From assembly GCA_025453415.1 (NCBI GenBank), contig JALOQL010000053.1:1-7341 (forward strand): 7,341 bases of DNA, given 5' to 3'. Origin of the DNA: Minisyncoccota bacterium (GTDB lineage: Bacteria > Patescibacteriota > Minisyncoccia > Minisyncoccales > UBA5738). A program made the position numbers and the translations under genes. This document shows, one piece after another, positions 1 to 4,802 of the stretch (the first letter of the stretch is position 1; each line of letters begins with the position of its first letter). The notes under the pieces are model-generated. The model searched no databases and was not told the DNA's origin. It saw only the letters and a program-made list of their open reading frames with translations.

Positions 1-732
1 GATCTGTTCGGCGAAGGTGCGGATCCGATCGGGCAGACGGTGCGCATCAACAAGATCGATTTCAAAGTGATCGGCGTCACGGTTGCCAAAGGCAGCGCCG
101 GATTTGGCGGCGACCCCGATAATTCGATATACGTACCGCTGGCGACGGCCCAGAGGTTTTTTACCGGGAATGTTTATGTCGGGACGATTAATGTGCAGGG
201 GGCAAGCTCGGACGCGTTGGAACAAATACAATCCGATATTACGGCGCTGTTGCTGGACCGGCACAAGATCGCCGATTCGACCAAGGCCGATTTTTCAATA
301 TCCAACCAGGCCGAAATTGTCGCGAGAATGTCATCGGTGACCGGGACAATGACAAACCTCCTGGCCGCGATCGCCGGCATCTCTCTGTTGGTGGGCGGCA
401 TCGGCATCATGAACATGATGCTCACCACGGTCACGGAACGCACGCGGGAGATTGGTTTGCGCAAGGCCATCGGTGCCAAGAAGGGGGATATTACGGTCCA
501 GTTCCTGGCCGAAGCCGTCATGCTGACGTTTACCGGCGGAGTGATCGGCGTGGCCTCAGGCTGGCTTGCCTCGTTGGCGGTGACCAAATTCGCGGGCGTG
601 GCAACTTCGATTTCCCCGGTTTCGGTAGTCATGGCTTTTGGCGTTTCGGCGCTGATCGGCATAATCTTCGGTTATTACCCGGCGTGGCGGGCGGCTAAAC
701 TGAATCCGATCAACGCGTTAAGATACGAATAA
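1..732 (+). CDS. MacB-type ABC transporter permease, C-terminal part (5' end outside window)
   Basis: Permease subunit of a MacB/FtsX-type ABC transporter, a family that couples cytoplasmic ATP hydrolysis to export or to work on the outer side of the membrane. The reading frame is open from base 1 (DLFGEGADPIGQTVRIN...), so the gene starts upstream; the GTG at 40 is an internal Val codon. In-window residues 1 to about 113 are the end of the extracytoplasmic core domain, with the typical 'DPIGQTVRI' and 'FKVIGV' motifs. Three membrane helices follow at about 118-143, 165-193 and 204-225. The cytoplasmic loop 'TERTREIGLRKAIGA' (144-158) is the family's hallmark contact with the ATPase, and the C-terminus 'PAWRAAKLNPINALRYE' is also canonical. 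It ends in TAA. The ATPase and a periplasmic adaptor would be expected upstream. The cargo cannot be read from the sequence. Confidence 0.93.
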   Translation, partial: DLFGEGADPIGQTVRINKIDFKVIGVTVAKGSAGFGGDPDNSIYVPLATAQRFFTGNVYVGTINVQGASSDALEQIQSDITALLLDRHKIADSTKADFSISNQAEIVARMSSVTGTMTNLLAAIAGISLLVGGIGIMNMMLTTVTERTREIGLRKAIGAKKGDITVQFLAEAVMLTFTGGVIGVASGWLASLAVTKFAGVATSISPVSVVMAFGVSALIGIIFGYYPAWRAAKLNPINALRYE

Positions 733-734
733 TA

Positions 735-886
735 ATTTTCAATTATCAATTTTTAATTTACATTGAATTTTCAATGAACCAATTTATCAAACTTCGTGCG
801 ACTTTGTATTTTGTTTGTAATATTGGACATAGGGACACTCATTGGAAATTGTAAATTGGAAAATGAAAAATTGTAATTAAGAATTA
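735..886. repeat. AT-rich imperfect inverted repeat filling the gap after the permease gene
   Basis: This 150-base gap is non-coding and far more AT-rich than its neighbours. Its left arm (about 735-780) is built from words such as ATTTTCAA (735-742 and 767-774) and the 16-base near-palindrome at 761-776 (CATTGAA, TT, TTCAATG). Its right arm (about 834-886, 'CTCATTGGAAATTG', 'AAATTGGAAAATG') is roughly the reverse complement of the left, with mismatches. About 55 bases lie between the arms and include 'TTGGACATAGGGACA'. From memory, not from a search, similar ATTTTCAA/TTGGACAT intergenic repeats recur in Parcubacteria-like genomes. It could be a decayed dispersed repeat or a weak terminator. 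The promoter of the next gene, if any, must lie inside it, but I cannot point to one. Confidence 0.6.
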
Positions 887-890
887 AAAT

Positions 891-1358
891 ATGAACAAAA
901 TCGTACCGATTACGTTAGCGGTCGCGATAGTTTGTGGAGGTGTTGGTTTTTACGGCGGGATGCTTTACCAAAAAAGCCAGCGGGGCCAGGCGGGCAGGTT
1001 TTCGGGAAATCCGGCCAATTTCGAATCGCCGGCGGCGAATAACAACCGGCGCACCGGCGGTTTGCAAGGCGGATTTGCCAGCGGCGAAATCGTTTCAAAG
1101 GATAACAACAGCATCACTTTGAAACTGGGCAGCGGCGGTACGCGGATTGTTTTCTATTCCGGATCGACGCAAATCACCAAGCAGGCTTCCGGCAGCGCCG
1201 AGGATCTGGCGGTTGGCTCCCCGGTAATGGTGCAGGGCAGTTCCAACAGCGATGGTAGCGTGGCGGCCACGACGATATCGCTGCGGCCGGCCGGTTCCAT
1301 GCCGGGGCGTCCGGATGGAAATCCGGGTTCCGCGACCGGTACCAATCCTTTGCAGTAA
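891..1358 (+). CDS. Small membrane-anchored DUF5666-like protein
   Basis: 155-residue protein with one N-terminal membrane helix (about residues 4-23, no lipobox Cys), so probably tethered to the membrane with the rest outside. Residues 24-60 are a Gly/Asn/Arg-rich linker. Residues 62-132 look like a small beta-barrel of the DUF5666 type: 'ASGEIVSKDNNSITLKL' begins two strands, then 'STQITK' and 'EDLAVGSPVMVQG', and a last strand around 'VAATTISLRP'. The C-terminal tail (133-155) is Pro/Gly-rich and likely disordered. The ATG follows an AT-rich run with no Shine-Dalgarno motif. It lies 158 bases after the permease gene on the same strand, so a role beside that transporter is plausible but inferred. 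The biochemical function is unknown, and DUF5666 membership is by motif feel rather than a profile search. Confidence 0.8.
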   Translation: MNKIVPITLAVAIVCGGVGFYGGMLYQKSQRGQAGRFSGNPANFESPAANNNRRTGGLQGGFASGEIVSKDNNSITLKLGSGGTRIVFYSGSTQITKQASGSAEDLAVGSPVMVQGSSNSDGSVAATTISLRPAGSMPGRPDGNPGSATGTNPLQ

Positions 1359-1361
1359 CTA

Positions 1362-1393
1362 AAAAGCGCCCCGTAGAGGGCGCTTTTGTTTTT
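1362..1393. terminator. Bidirectional intrinsic terminator between convergent genes
   Basis: A perfect 10-bp stem (AAAAGCGCCC at 1362-1371 with GGGCGCTTTT at 1378-1387) encloses a 6-base loop, CGTAGA. On the plus strand the stem ends in TTTT and is followed by GTTTTT. On the minus strand it ends in a run of five T. It sits 3 bases after the stop of the plus-strand gene and 8 bases beyond the stop of the converging minus-strand gene, so it can serve both. Confidence 0.9.
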
Positions 1394-1401
1394 CGCAAGA
1401 T

Positions 1402-1851
1402 TCAGCGGACGACCATTGCGGCGATCACGATGCCCAGTAGGAATCCGAAAAAGACTTCGAAACGAGTGTGGCCCAGTAGTTCTTTCAGGTGCTTGGCCTC
1501 GAATCTTTTATAGCGGTAGAAATCCTCGATCAGTTTGTTCAGCAGTTCGGCGTGTTTTCCGGCTTCTTGGCGCAGGGTGAACGCGTCGTAGATTATCACC
1601 AGCGCGAACACGGCCGAAATGGCAAAGTAAGTTGAGTCGAAACCGTAGATCAGGCCGCAGGTCGCGGCCAGCGCGGTAACGGAAGAGGCGTGCGAACTGG
1701 GGAAGCCGCCGCTGGCCCAAAACCTTTGGAAGGATTGGCGGCCGCCGCCGTGGATGAGCGCCAGCATGATCTTCACCACTTGGGCGATGATCCAGGCAAG
1801 CACCCCCGCGACCAGGGGTTTGTTTTCTATAATCGACGTAAAAATATCCAT
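1402..1851 (-). CDS. Divergent PAP2 family membrane protein (DUF212, YuiD-like)
   Basis: 149 residues, normal for the divergent PAP2 family (PF02681), which is related to membrane phosphatidic acid phosphatases and haloperoxidases; its substrate is generally not established. Family motifs are clear: 'GGFPSSHASSVTALA' (48-62, with the PSSH core), 'YDAFTLRQEAGKHAELLN' (88-105) and 'LLGHTRFEVFFGFLLG' (125-140). Membrane helices are likely at about 13-32, 56-70, 73-92 and 130-147. The chosen ATG lies just before a hydrophobic first helix; no Shine-Dalgarno motif precedes it. It is 55 bases downstream of the pseudouridine synthase gene on the same strand and may be co-transcribed with it, although a possible promoter lies in that gap. 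The family has PSSH and an Arg/Lys-rich loop, but the full classical three-part PAP2 signature is not present, so catalysis is uncertain. Confidence 0.92.
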   Translation of the reverse strand: MDIFTSIIENKPLVAGVLAWIIAQVVKIMLALIHGGGRQSFQRFWASGGFPSSHASSVTALAATCGLIYGFDSTYFAISAVFALVIIYDAFTLRQEAGKHAELLNKLIEDFYRYKRFEAKHLKELLGHTRFEVFFGFLLGIVIAAMVVR

Positions 1852-1872
1852 AAGGGTTCGGTGTGCGGTTAT

Positions 1873-1903
1873 ATTATATTAAATTTAATCGATTATCGGA
1901 CAA
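1873..1903 (-). promoter_or_regulatory. Possible promoter of the divergent PAP2 gene
   Basis: On the minus strand an exact TATAAT (1878 down to 1873) lies about 21 bases before the ATG. The best upstream partner is TTGTCC (1903 to 1898) with a 19-base spacer, which is longer than ideal. The AT-rich gap makes chance matches likely, so read-through from the upstream gene is an equally good explanation. Confidence 0.25.
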
Positions 1904-1906
1904 AGT

Positions 1907-2617
1907 TCAATTTCGCGCGCCGGGTTGAGAGAGTTTTTTGATTTCATTGGCATCCAGCGGCCGCCATTTTCCCGGGGCAAGGTTTTCAAGGCAGAGGCCT
2001 CCGATGCGTATCCTTTCCAGTTGTACCACGGATTTGCCGACATGTTCGATCAGGCGCCGGACCACGTGTTTTGCGCCCGAATGGATGATGATTCGATAGG
2101 TATCTGGTCCGGTTTTTTCGAATTCATCGGGTTTGACGTACCCGTCGTCCAGGCGCACGCCGCCGGCGATCCGGCCGATATCGGAATTCGAAAGCGGGTA
2201 GTTGGTCCGGACGCGATATTCCTTTTCCACTCGGTAGCGGGGGTGTGTCAGCCTCTGGGTCAGGTCGCCGTCGTTGGTGAGCAGGATAAGCCCCGAGGTA
2301 TATTTGTCCAGCCGGCCCACGGGCCAGACCTTGGGTACCCGAGGGGTCAACGCGGTAATCAGCTTCTCGGCGTGCGCATCGCTGACGGTGCAGGTGTAGC
2401 CGACCGGTTTGTTGAGCAAATAATAAACGTGTTTTCCGACCGCCACGGGCTTGCCGGAAAATTCGATCTTATCGCCTGCCGGGTCGATGCGGACCGCGAC
2501 ATTGGTGACGACTTTGCCGTTAACCGAAATCAGGCCCTGTTGCACCAGGGTTTCGGCTTTGCGCCGGGATGCGATACCGGCCTGCGACAGGTATTTTGAG
2601 ATTTTTATAGTTGTCAT
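1907..2617 (-). CDS. RsuA/RluB-family pseudouridine synthase
   Basis: 236-residue enzyme predicted to isomerise specific uridines in ribosomal RNA to pseudouridine. The S4 RNA-binding domain covers about residues 1-60 ('KISKYLSQAGIASRRKAETL', 'GLISVNGKVV'). The catalytic domain follows: 'YYLLNKPVGYTCTVSD' (65-80), and 'GRLDKYTSGLILLTNDGDL' (101-119), in which Asp104 is the expected catalytic nucleophile. 'HPRYRVEKEYRV' (125-136) is also typical. The late motif reads 'SGAKHVVRRLIEHVGKSV' (180-197), where the family usually has G-(R/K)-N-R-Q-(V/I)-R-R-M, so it deviates at several positions. Length is normal for the family. There is an ATG start without Shine-Dalgarno. Whether it targets 16S or 23S rRNA cannot be decided here; RluB/RluF-like 23S modification is a reasonable guess. 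Confidence 0.95.
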   Translation of the reverse strand: MTTIKISKYLSQAGIASRRKAETLVQQGLISVNGKVVTNVAVRIDPAGDKIEFSGKPVAVGKHVYYLLNKPVGYTCTVSDAHAEKLITALTPRVPKVWPVGRLDKYTSGLILLTNDGDLTQRLTHPRYRVEKEYRVRTNYPLSNSDIGRIAGGVRLDDGYVKPDEFEKTGPDTYRIIIHSGAKHVVRRLIEHVGKSVVQLERIRIGGLCLENLAPGKWRPLDANEIKKLSQPGARN

Positions 2618-2635
2618 TTTTAGTAATTGAGTATT

Positions 2636-2659
2636 AAAAAACCGCGATTCTTGATGCGG
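2636..2659 (-). terminator. Weak terminator candidate after gmk
   Basis: On the minus strand, 14 bases past the gmk stop, a 4-bp GC stem (CCGC at 2659-2656 with GCGG at 2645-2642, 10-base loop) is followed directly by six T (2641-2636). The stem is short, so termination would be partial at best and the downstream pseudouridine synthase gene could still be co-transcribed. Confidence 0.3.
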
Positions 2660-2672
2660 ATTGGAAGGGTGT

Positions 2673-3371
2673 CTAATAGGCCACTGCGGGAGCAGTGATC
2701 TGGGTGTGCGCCAACGTTTCGGCTTTTTTGGCGACTAGTTTTTCGATTGCGGCGACGGTGTCGTTCAGTTTTTCCCGCTTGTTGATGACCACATAGTCGT
2801 AGCGGTCGTGGTATTGCCACCACATCTCACGGTCGCGCGCCAGTTTGATAAGGAATTTCTCTTCGGAGGCGCAGGGGTCGCGGTGGAAATACTGTTCCCG
2901 CAGCTGATCCCAGTCCTCGGGGGCGATATATACGGTGACGGTCTTCTCGAGTATCGATTGCGCCATTTCCGGCATGTTCTCCCTGATGATGTCGCGGATA
3001 TGGGCCATGGCGTATTCATCTACTTGCCAGATCACGTTCTGTCCGCCGAGTATACAGGAAATCGCTTCCTTGCTCGTACCTTTGTATTCTCCCGGACGTA
3101 CCTCGATATATTCGATATATTTGTTCTCTTTGATTCTTTGCTTGAATTGCTCGTCGCTGTAAAAATTATGAGTGACGCCTTCGGTCTCTCCCGGACGGGG
3201 AACACGGTTGGTGTCGGTGACGATCTTGTGGAATCCCGGGTTTTTTTTCAGAAAAAGCTCTTTACTGGTGTCTTTTCCCACGCCGCTCGGTCCGGTGATG
3301 ACAAGCAAAATTCCCTGTCCTTTCGTACAGTCTTTTGGAGGGAAAAATTGTTGCAGGAGTTTGCCCAACAT
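2673..3371 (-). CDS. gmk: Guanylate kinase (divergent)
   Basis: Predicted ATP:GMP phosphotransferase making GDP for nucleic acid synthesis. The frame is open from a TTG at 3386 (237 residues); I prefer the ATG at 3371 (232 residues). Neither has a Shine-Dalgarno motif. Numbering from the TTG: the P-loop 'GPSGVGKDT' (32-40) carries Asp where the Walker A consensus has Ser/Thr right after Lys38. The GMP-binding region 'TDTNRVPRPGETEGV' (57-71) keeps the two conserved Arg (61, 64), while the usual Tyr near 73 is His. 'YIEYIEVRPGEYKGTS' (90-105) matches the E...YGT motif with one extra residue. 'VDEYAM' (122-127) replaces the common VDVQGA but keeps the Asp. The lid includes 'RDPCASEEKF' (169-178), and 'YDYVVIN' (196-202) is canonical. 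It is about 30-40 residues longer than E. coli Gmk, at both ends. Confidence 0.9.
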   Translation of the reverse strand: MLGKLLQQFFPPKDCTKGQGILLVITGPSGVGKDTSKELFLKKNPGFHKIVTDTNRVPRPGETEGVTHNFYSDEQFKQRIKENKYIEYIEVRPGEYKGTSKEAISCILGGQNVIWQVDEYAMAHIRDIIRENMPEMAQSILEKTVTVYIAPEDWDQLREQYFHRDPCASEEKFLIKLARDREMWWQYHDRYDYVVINKREKLNDTVAAIEKLVAKKAETLAHTQITAPAVAY

Positions 3372-3377
3372 CGCTTT

Positions 3378-3407
3378 AAAAAACAATTACCCGCGTTCTC
3401 ACGGGGT
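3378..3407 (-). promoter_or_regulatory. Hairpin plus T-run in the gmk leader (attenuator-like)
   Basis: Read on the minus strand, ACCC-CG pairs with CG-GGGT (3407-3402 with 3395-3389, one bulged base, 6-base loop). Five bases later comes a run of six T (3383-3378), ending 6 bases before the preferred gmk ATG. The layout resembles an intrinsic terminator or attenuator in the leader, though the gap between stem and T-run is long. The TTG alternative start lies at the beginning of the T-run. It may be coincidence. Confidence 0.3.
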
Positions 3408-3430
3408 CAAAAAACCGATGTATGACCGAA

Positions 3431-3455
3431 TATAGTGTTTTACAACGACACTATA
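3431..3455. repeat. Perfect 8-bp inverted repeat between divergent genes (operator or 5' hairpin candidate)
   Basis: TATAGTGT (3431-3438) and ACACTATA (3448-3455) are exact reverse complements around a 9-base spacer. The repeat sits at or just after the predicted start of the gmk transcript. It could be a repressor site or a 5' RNA stem. No T-run makes it a terminator. Confidence 0.5.
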
Positions 3456-3459
3456 CTCC

Positions 3460-3487
3460 ATTTTGCCTTTTTTGGGGGTATTGTCAA
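3460..3487 (-). promoter_or_regulatory. Probable gmk promoter
   Basis: On the minus strand an exact TTGACA (3487 to 3482) is followed after 16 bases by CAAAAT (3465 to 3460, 4 of 6 to TATAAT). Transcription would begin near 3453, giving a leader of about 80 bases before the ATG at 3371, containing the palindrome and the attenuator-like hairpin. The -10 match is modest. Confidence 0.4.
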
Positions 3488-3496
3488 GTGACGTAA

Positions 3497-3526
3497 TTTT
3501 GGCAAAAACCTTCGTTTTTGCTAAGG
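3497..3526. other. Strong hairpin just upstream of the SanA-like gene
   Basis: GCAAAAAC (3502-3509) and GTTTTTGC (3514-3521) pair perfectly around the 4-base loop CTTC. The stem extends outward with A-T and G-T pairs to about 3497-3526. Neither strand has a T-run directly after it, so it is not a standard terminator. It ends 22 bases before the ATG at 3549. It may be a 5' leader structure of that gene or a protein-binding site. Confidence 0.5.
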
Positions 3527-3548
3527 TCAATTAATCGAAATCACGATC

Positions 3549-4214
3549 ATGAACGGAAAAATGCGTAAAATCGCGTCGGCAACCGCGAAAGTTGCGGCGA
3601 TAATCCTGGCCGCGATCCTGGCGGCGGATGCTTATGTGGCCCTGGATGGCCGCCAGGGAATATATGGCCGGATAGATGATTTACCGCGATCGCAGGGGGT
3701 TTTGGTGCTGGGCGCGGCGGTCTACCGAGACGGCCGTTTAAGCGATGTTTTCCGCGATCGGGCCACCGTGGCGCTTCAAATCTACCGCGCCGGTAAAGTG
3801 GAGAAAATTCTTATCAGTGGCGACCACAGCGTGGGCAATTACGACGAGGTCAACGCCGGAAAAAAATTCTTTTTACAGAATGACGTGCCAGGCGAGGATC
3901 TTTTTGTCGATTATGCCGGTTTCGATACCTACAGCAGCATTTATCGCGCCCGAGAAGTGTTCCGGGTGGAGTCGGTGATCATCCCGACCCAGGATCTCTA
4001 CCTGCCGCGGGCGATGTTTTTGGCCGAGCGGCTGGGCGTCAAAGCTTATGGCATCAGTGCCGATCTGCACGAATACAATCTGGGAATTAAAAATTTTCTG
4101 CGCGAGAATGCCGCGCGCGTCAAAGCGTTCGGGGATGTGGCAACCAACGCCAAACCCAAGTTTCTCGGTCCGGCGATACCGATCACGGGCGACGGCCGCG
4201 ATTCGTGGGATTGA
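3549..4214 (+). CDS. SanA-like DUF218/YdcF-family membrane-anchored protein
   Basis: 221-residue protein of the SanA branch of the DUF218 (YdcF) family. E. coli SanA is linked to envelope permeability to vancomycin at high temperature; the biochemical activity of the branch is not settled. An N-terminal membrane helix spans about residues 11-30, and the rest probably faces outward. Conserved motifs in order: 'VLVLGAAV' (51-58), 'VFRDRATVALQIYRAGKV' (67-84), 'ILISGD' (87-92), 'YDEV' (98-101), 'DYAGFDTYSSIYRAREVF' (121-138), 'TQDLYLPRAMFLAERLG' (147-163) and 'KPKFLG' (202-207). All the usual signature residues seem present, and the length is slightly below E. coli SanA. An in-frame ATG at 3561 (Met5) is an equally possible start, since neither has a Shine-Dalgarno motif. 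It is transcribed away from gmk and followed by the inverted-repeat element at 4224. Confidence 0.93.
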   Translation: MNGKMRKIASATAKVAAIILAAILAADAYVALDGRQGIYGRIDDLPRSQGVLVLGAAVYRDGRLSDVFRDRATVALQIYRAGKVEKILISGDHSVGNYDEVNAGKKFFLQNDVPGEDLFVDYAGFDTYSSIYRAREVFRVESVIIPTQDLYLPRAMFLAERLGVKAYGISADLHEYNLGIKNFLRENAARVKAFGDVATNAKPKFLGPAIPITGDGRDSWD

Positions 4215-4223
4215 GGGGGAATG

Positions 4224-4361
4224 ACGCACCACAAAACAAATCCTCGGCCACTTTTTCAAGGGAACCGCCAATTTTTCTACTGAAAAATTTGCTTTAGCGT
4301 TCGCGCCGCCGCGCTCACAATCCCTTGAAAAAGATTGCCTGCGATTTGTTCTGTGGTGCGT
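4224..4361. repeat. MITE-like element: 40-bp imperfect inverted arms with nested hairpins
   Basis: The left arm 4224-4263 (starts ACGCACCACA, ends TTTTTCAAGGGA) and right arm 4321-4361 (starts TCCCTTGAAAAAG, ends TGTGGTGCGT) are reverse complements at about 34 of 41 positions, including uninterrupted runs of 10, 8 and 13. Between them lie a second hairpin (AATTTTTC 4270-4277 with GAAAAATT 4282-4289, loop TACT) and a GC-rich stretch (4296-4315) able to form a short AGCG/CGCT stem. No open frame of coding character and no transposase lie inside. I see no convincing target-site duplication. It fills most of the gap after the SanA-like gene. It could be a non-autonomous mobile element, a dispersed palindromic repeat, or a structured RNA; the absence of a T-run argues against a classical terminator. 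Confidence 0.75.
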
Positions 4362-4372
4362 TAAGGTGTGTG

Positions 4373-4411
4373 ATGTTGACAAAAATGTTAGAATAAACTA
4401 ACATAATGTTA
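4373..4411 (+). promoter_or_regulatory. Promoter with overlapping operator half-sites for the DUF2178-XRE genes
   Basis: An exact TTGACA (4376-4381) is followed after 17 bases by TAACAT (4399-4404, 4 of 6 to TATAAT); CATAAT at 4402-4407 is a closer match but gives a 20-base spacer. Superimposed are repeated half-sites: ATGTTA at 4385-4390, TAACAT at 4399-4404 and ATGTTA at 4406-4411. The first two form a perfect 7-bp inverted repeat (ATGTTAG/CTAACAT, 6-base spacer). The last two form a 13-base palindrome (TAACAT-A-ATGTTA). A partial copy, ATGTT, lies at 4373-4377 over the -35. This is the layout of a repressor operator; the XRE protein encoded at 4803-5012 is the natural candidate to bind it. 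The ATG at 4424 follows after 12 bases. Confidence 0.65.
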
Positions 4412-4423
4412 TAAATAACACAC

Positions 4424-4795
4424 ATGAACCAAAAAACATATTTGACGATACGTATGCTGTTCGCGGTTGTGATTGCCGGCGTTGTTTCGATGTCGGTTGT
4501 CCAGGGAAATTACATTTTGCCGCTGATCATCGCGATAACTGCCGCCGTGGTTTTATATATTATGAAAAGGCAAGTCACCGGCGTATTGGCCGACGAGCGC
4601 GATTATTTGGTCGCGGGCAAGGCCGCTCGCTGGGCGTCCAGTATTTATGCGATCCTTGCGGCCGCCGGTTCAATGGTTTTAATGGCGATGCGCGCGGAAA
4701 ACCCGATTTATGAGACCATTGCCCAGGTGCTGGCTTACTCGGCGTGTTTTCTTTTGATCATGCAAAGTATTTTGTTCAAGATTTTTTCCAAGTGA
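4424..4795 (+). CDS. DUF2178-like four-helix membrane protein
   Basis: 123-residue integral membrane protein with four predicted helices (about 8-26, 30-47, 70-89 and 96-118). A conserved-looking charged segment 'DERDYLVAGKAARW' (57-70) sits between helices 2 and 3, on the cytoplasmic side if the N-terminus is inside. The D-E-R-D...K-A-A-R pattern is that of DUF2178 (PF09946) and related small membrane proteins of unknown function, which are often encoded beside a small XRE regulator, as here. The regulator gene follows after 7 bases, so the two are almost certainly co-transcribed from the promoter at 4376. No enzyme motif or signal peptide cleavage site is visible. A role in sensing membrane state and signalling to the regulator is conjecture. 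Confidence 0.85.
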   Translation: MNQKTYLTIRMLFAVVIAGVVSMSVVQGNYILPLIIAITAAVVLYIMKRQVTGVLADERDYLVAGKAARWASSIYAILAAAGSMVLMAMRAENPIYETIAQVLAYSACFLLIMQSILFKIFSK

Positions 4796-4802
4796 AAAAT
4801 CC

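Noticed and set aside
40..732. Treating the GTG at 40 as the start of the permease gene
   Set aside because: The frame is open to base 1, and the 13 preceding codons encode the family-typical 'LFGEGADPIGQT' motif, so the gene is cut by the window edge rather than starting here.
1925..2599. 224-codon open frame on the plus strand opposite the pseudouridine synthase gene
   Set aside because: Its translation has no recognisable domain, while the minus-strand protein is a full-length, motif-complete RsuA-family enzyme. It is a shadow of codon bias.
2808..3425. 205-codon plus-strand open frame opposite gmk
   Set aside because: No family features; the minus-strand frame carries all the guanylate kinase motifs.
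4224..4361. Calling the inverted-repeat element an intrinsic terminator of the SanA-like gene
   Set aside because: The arms are long and separated by 57 bases with their own internal hairpins, and no T-run follows on either strand.
3873..4382. 169-codon minus-strand frame spanning the end of the SanA-like gene and the inverted-repeat element
   Set aside because: It overlaps a conserved SanA-family gene for two thirds of its length and runs through both arms of the palindrome. The product is low-complexity and unlike any family.
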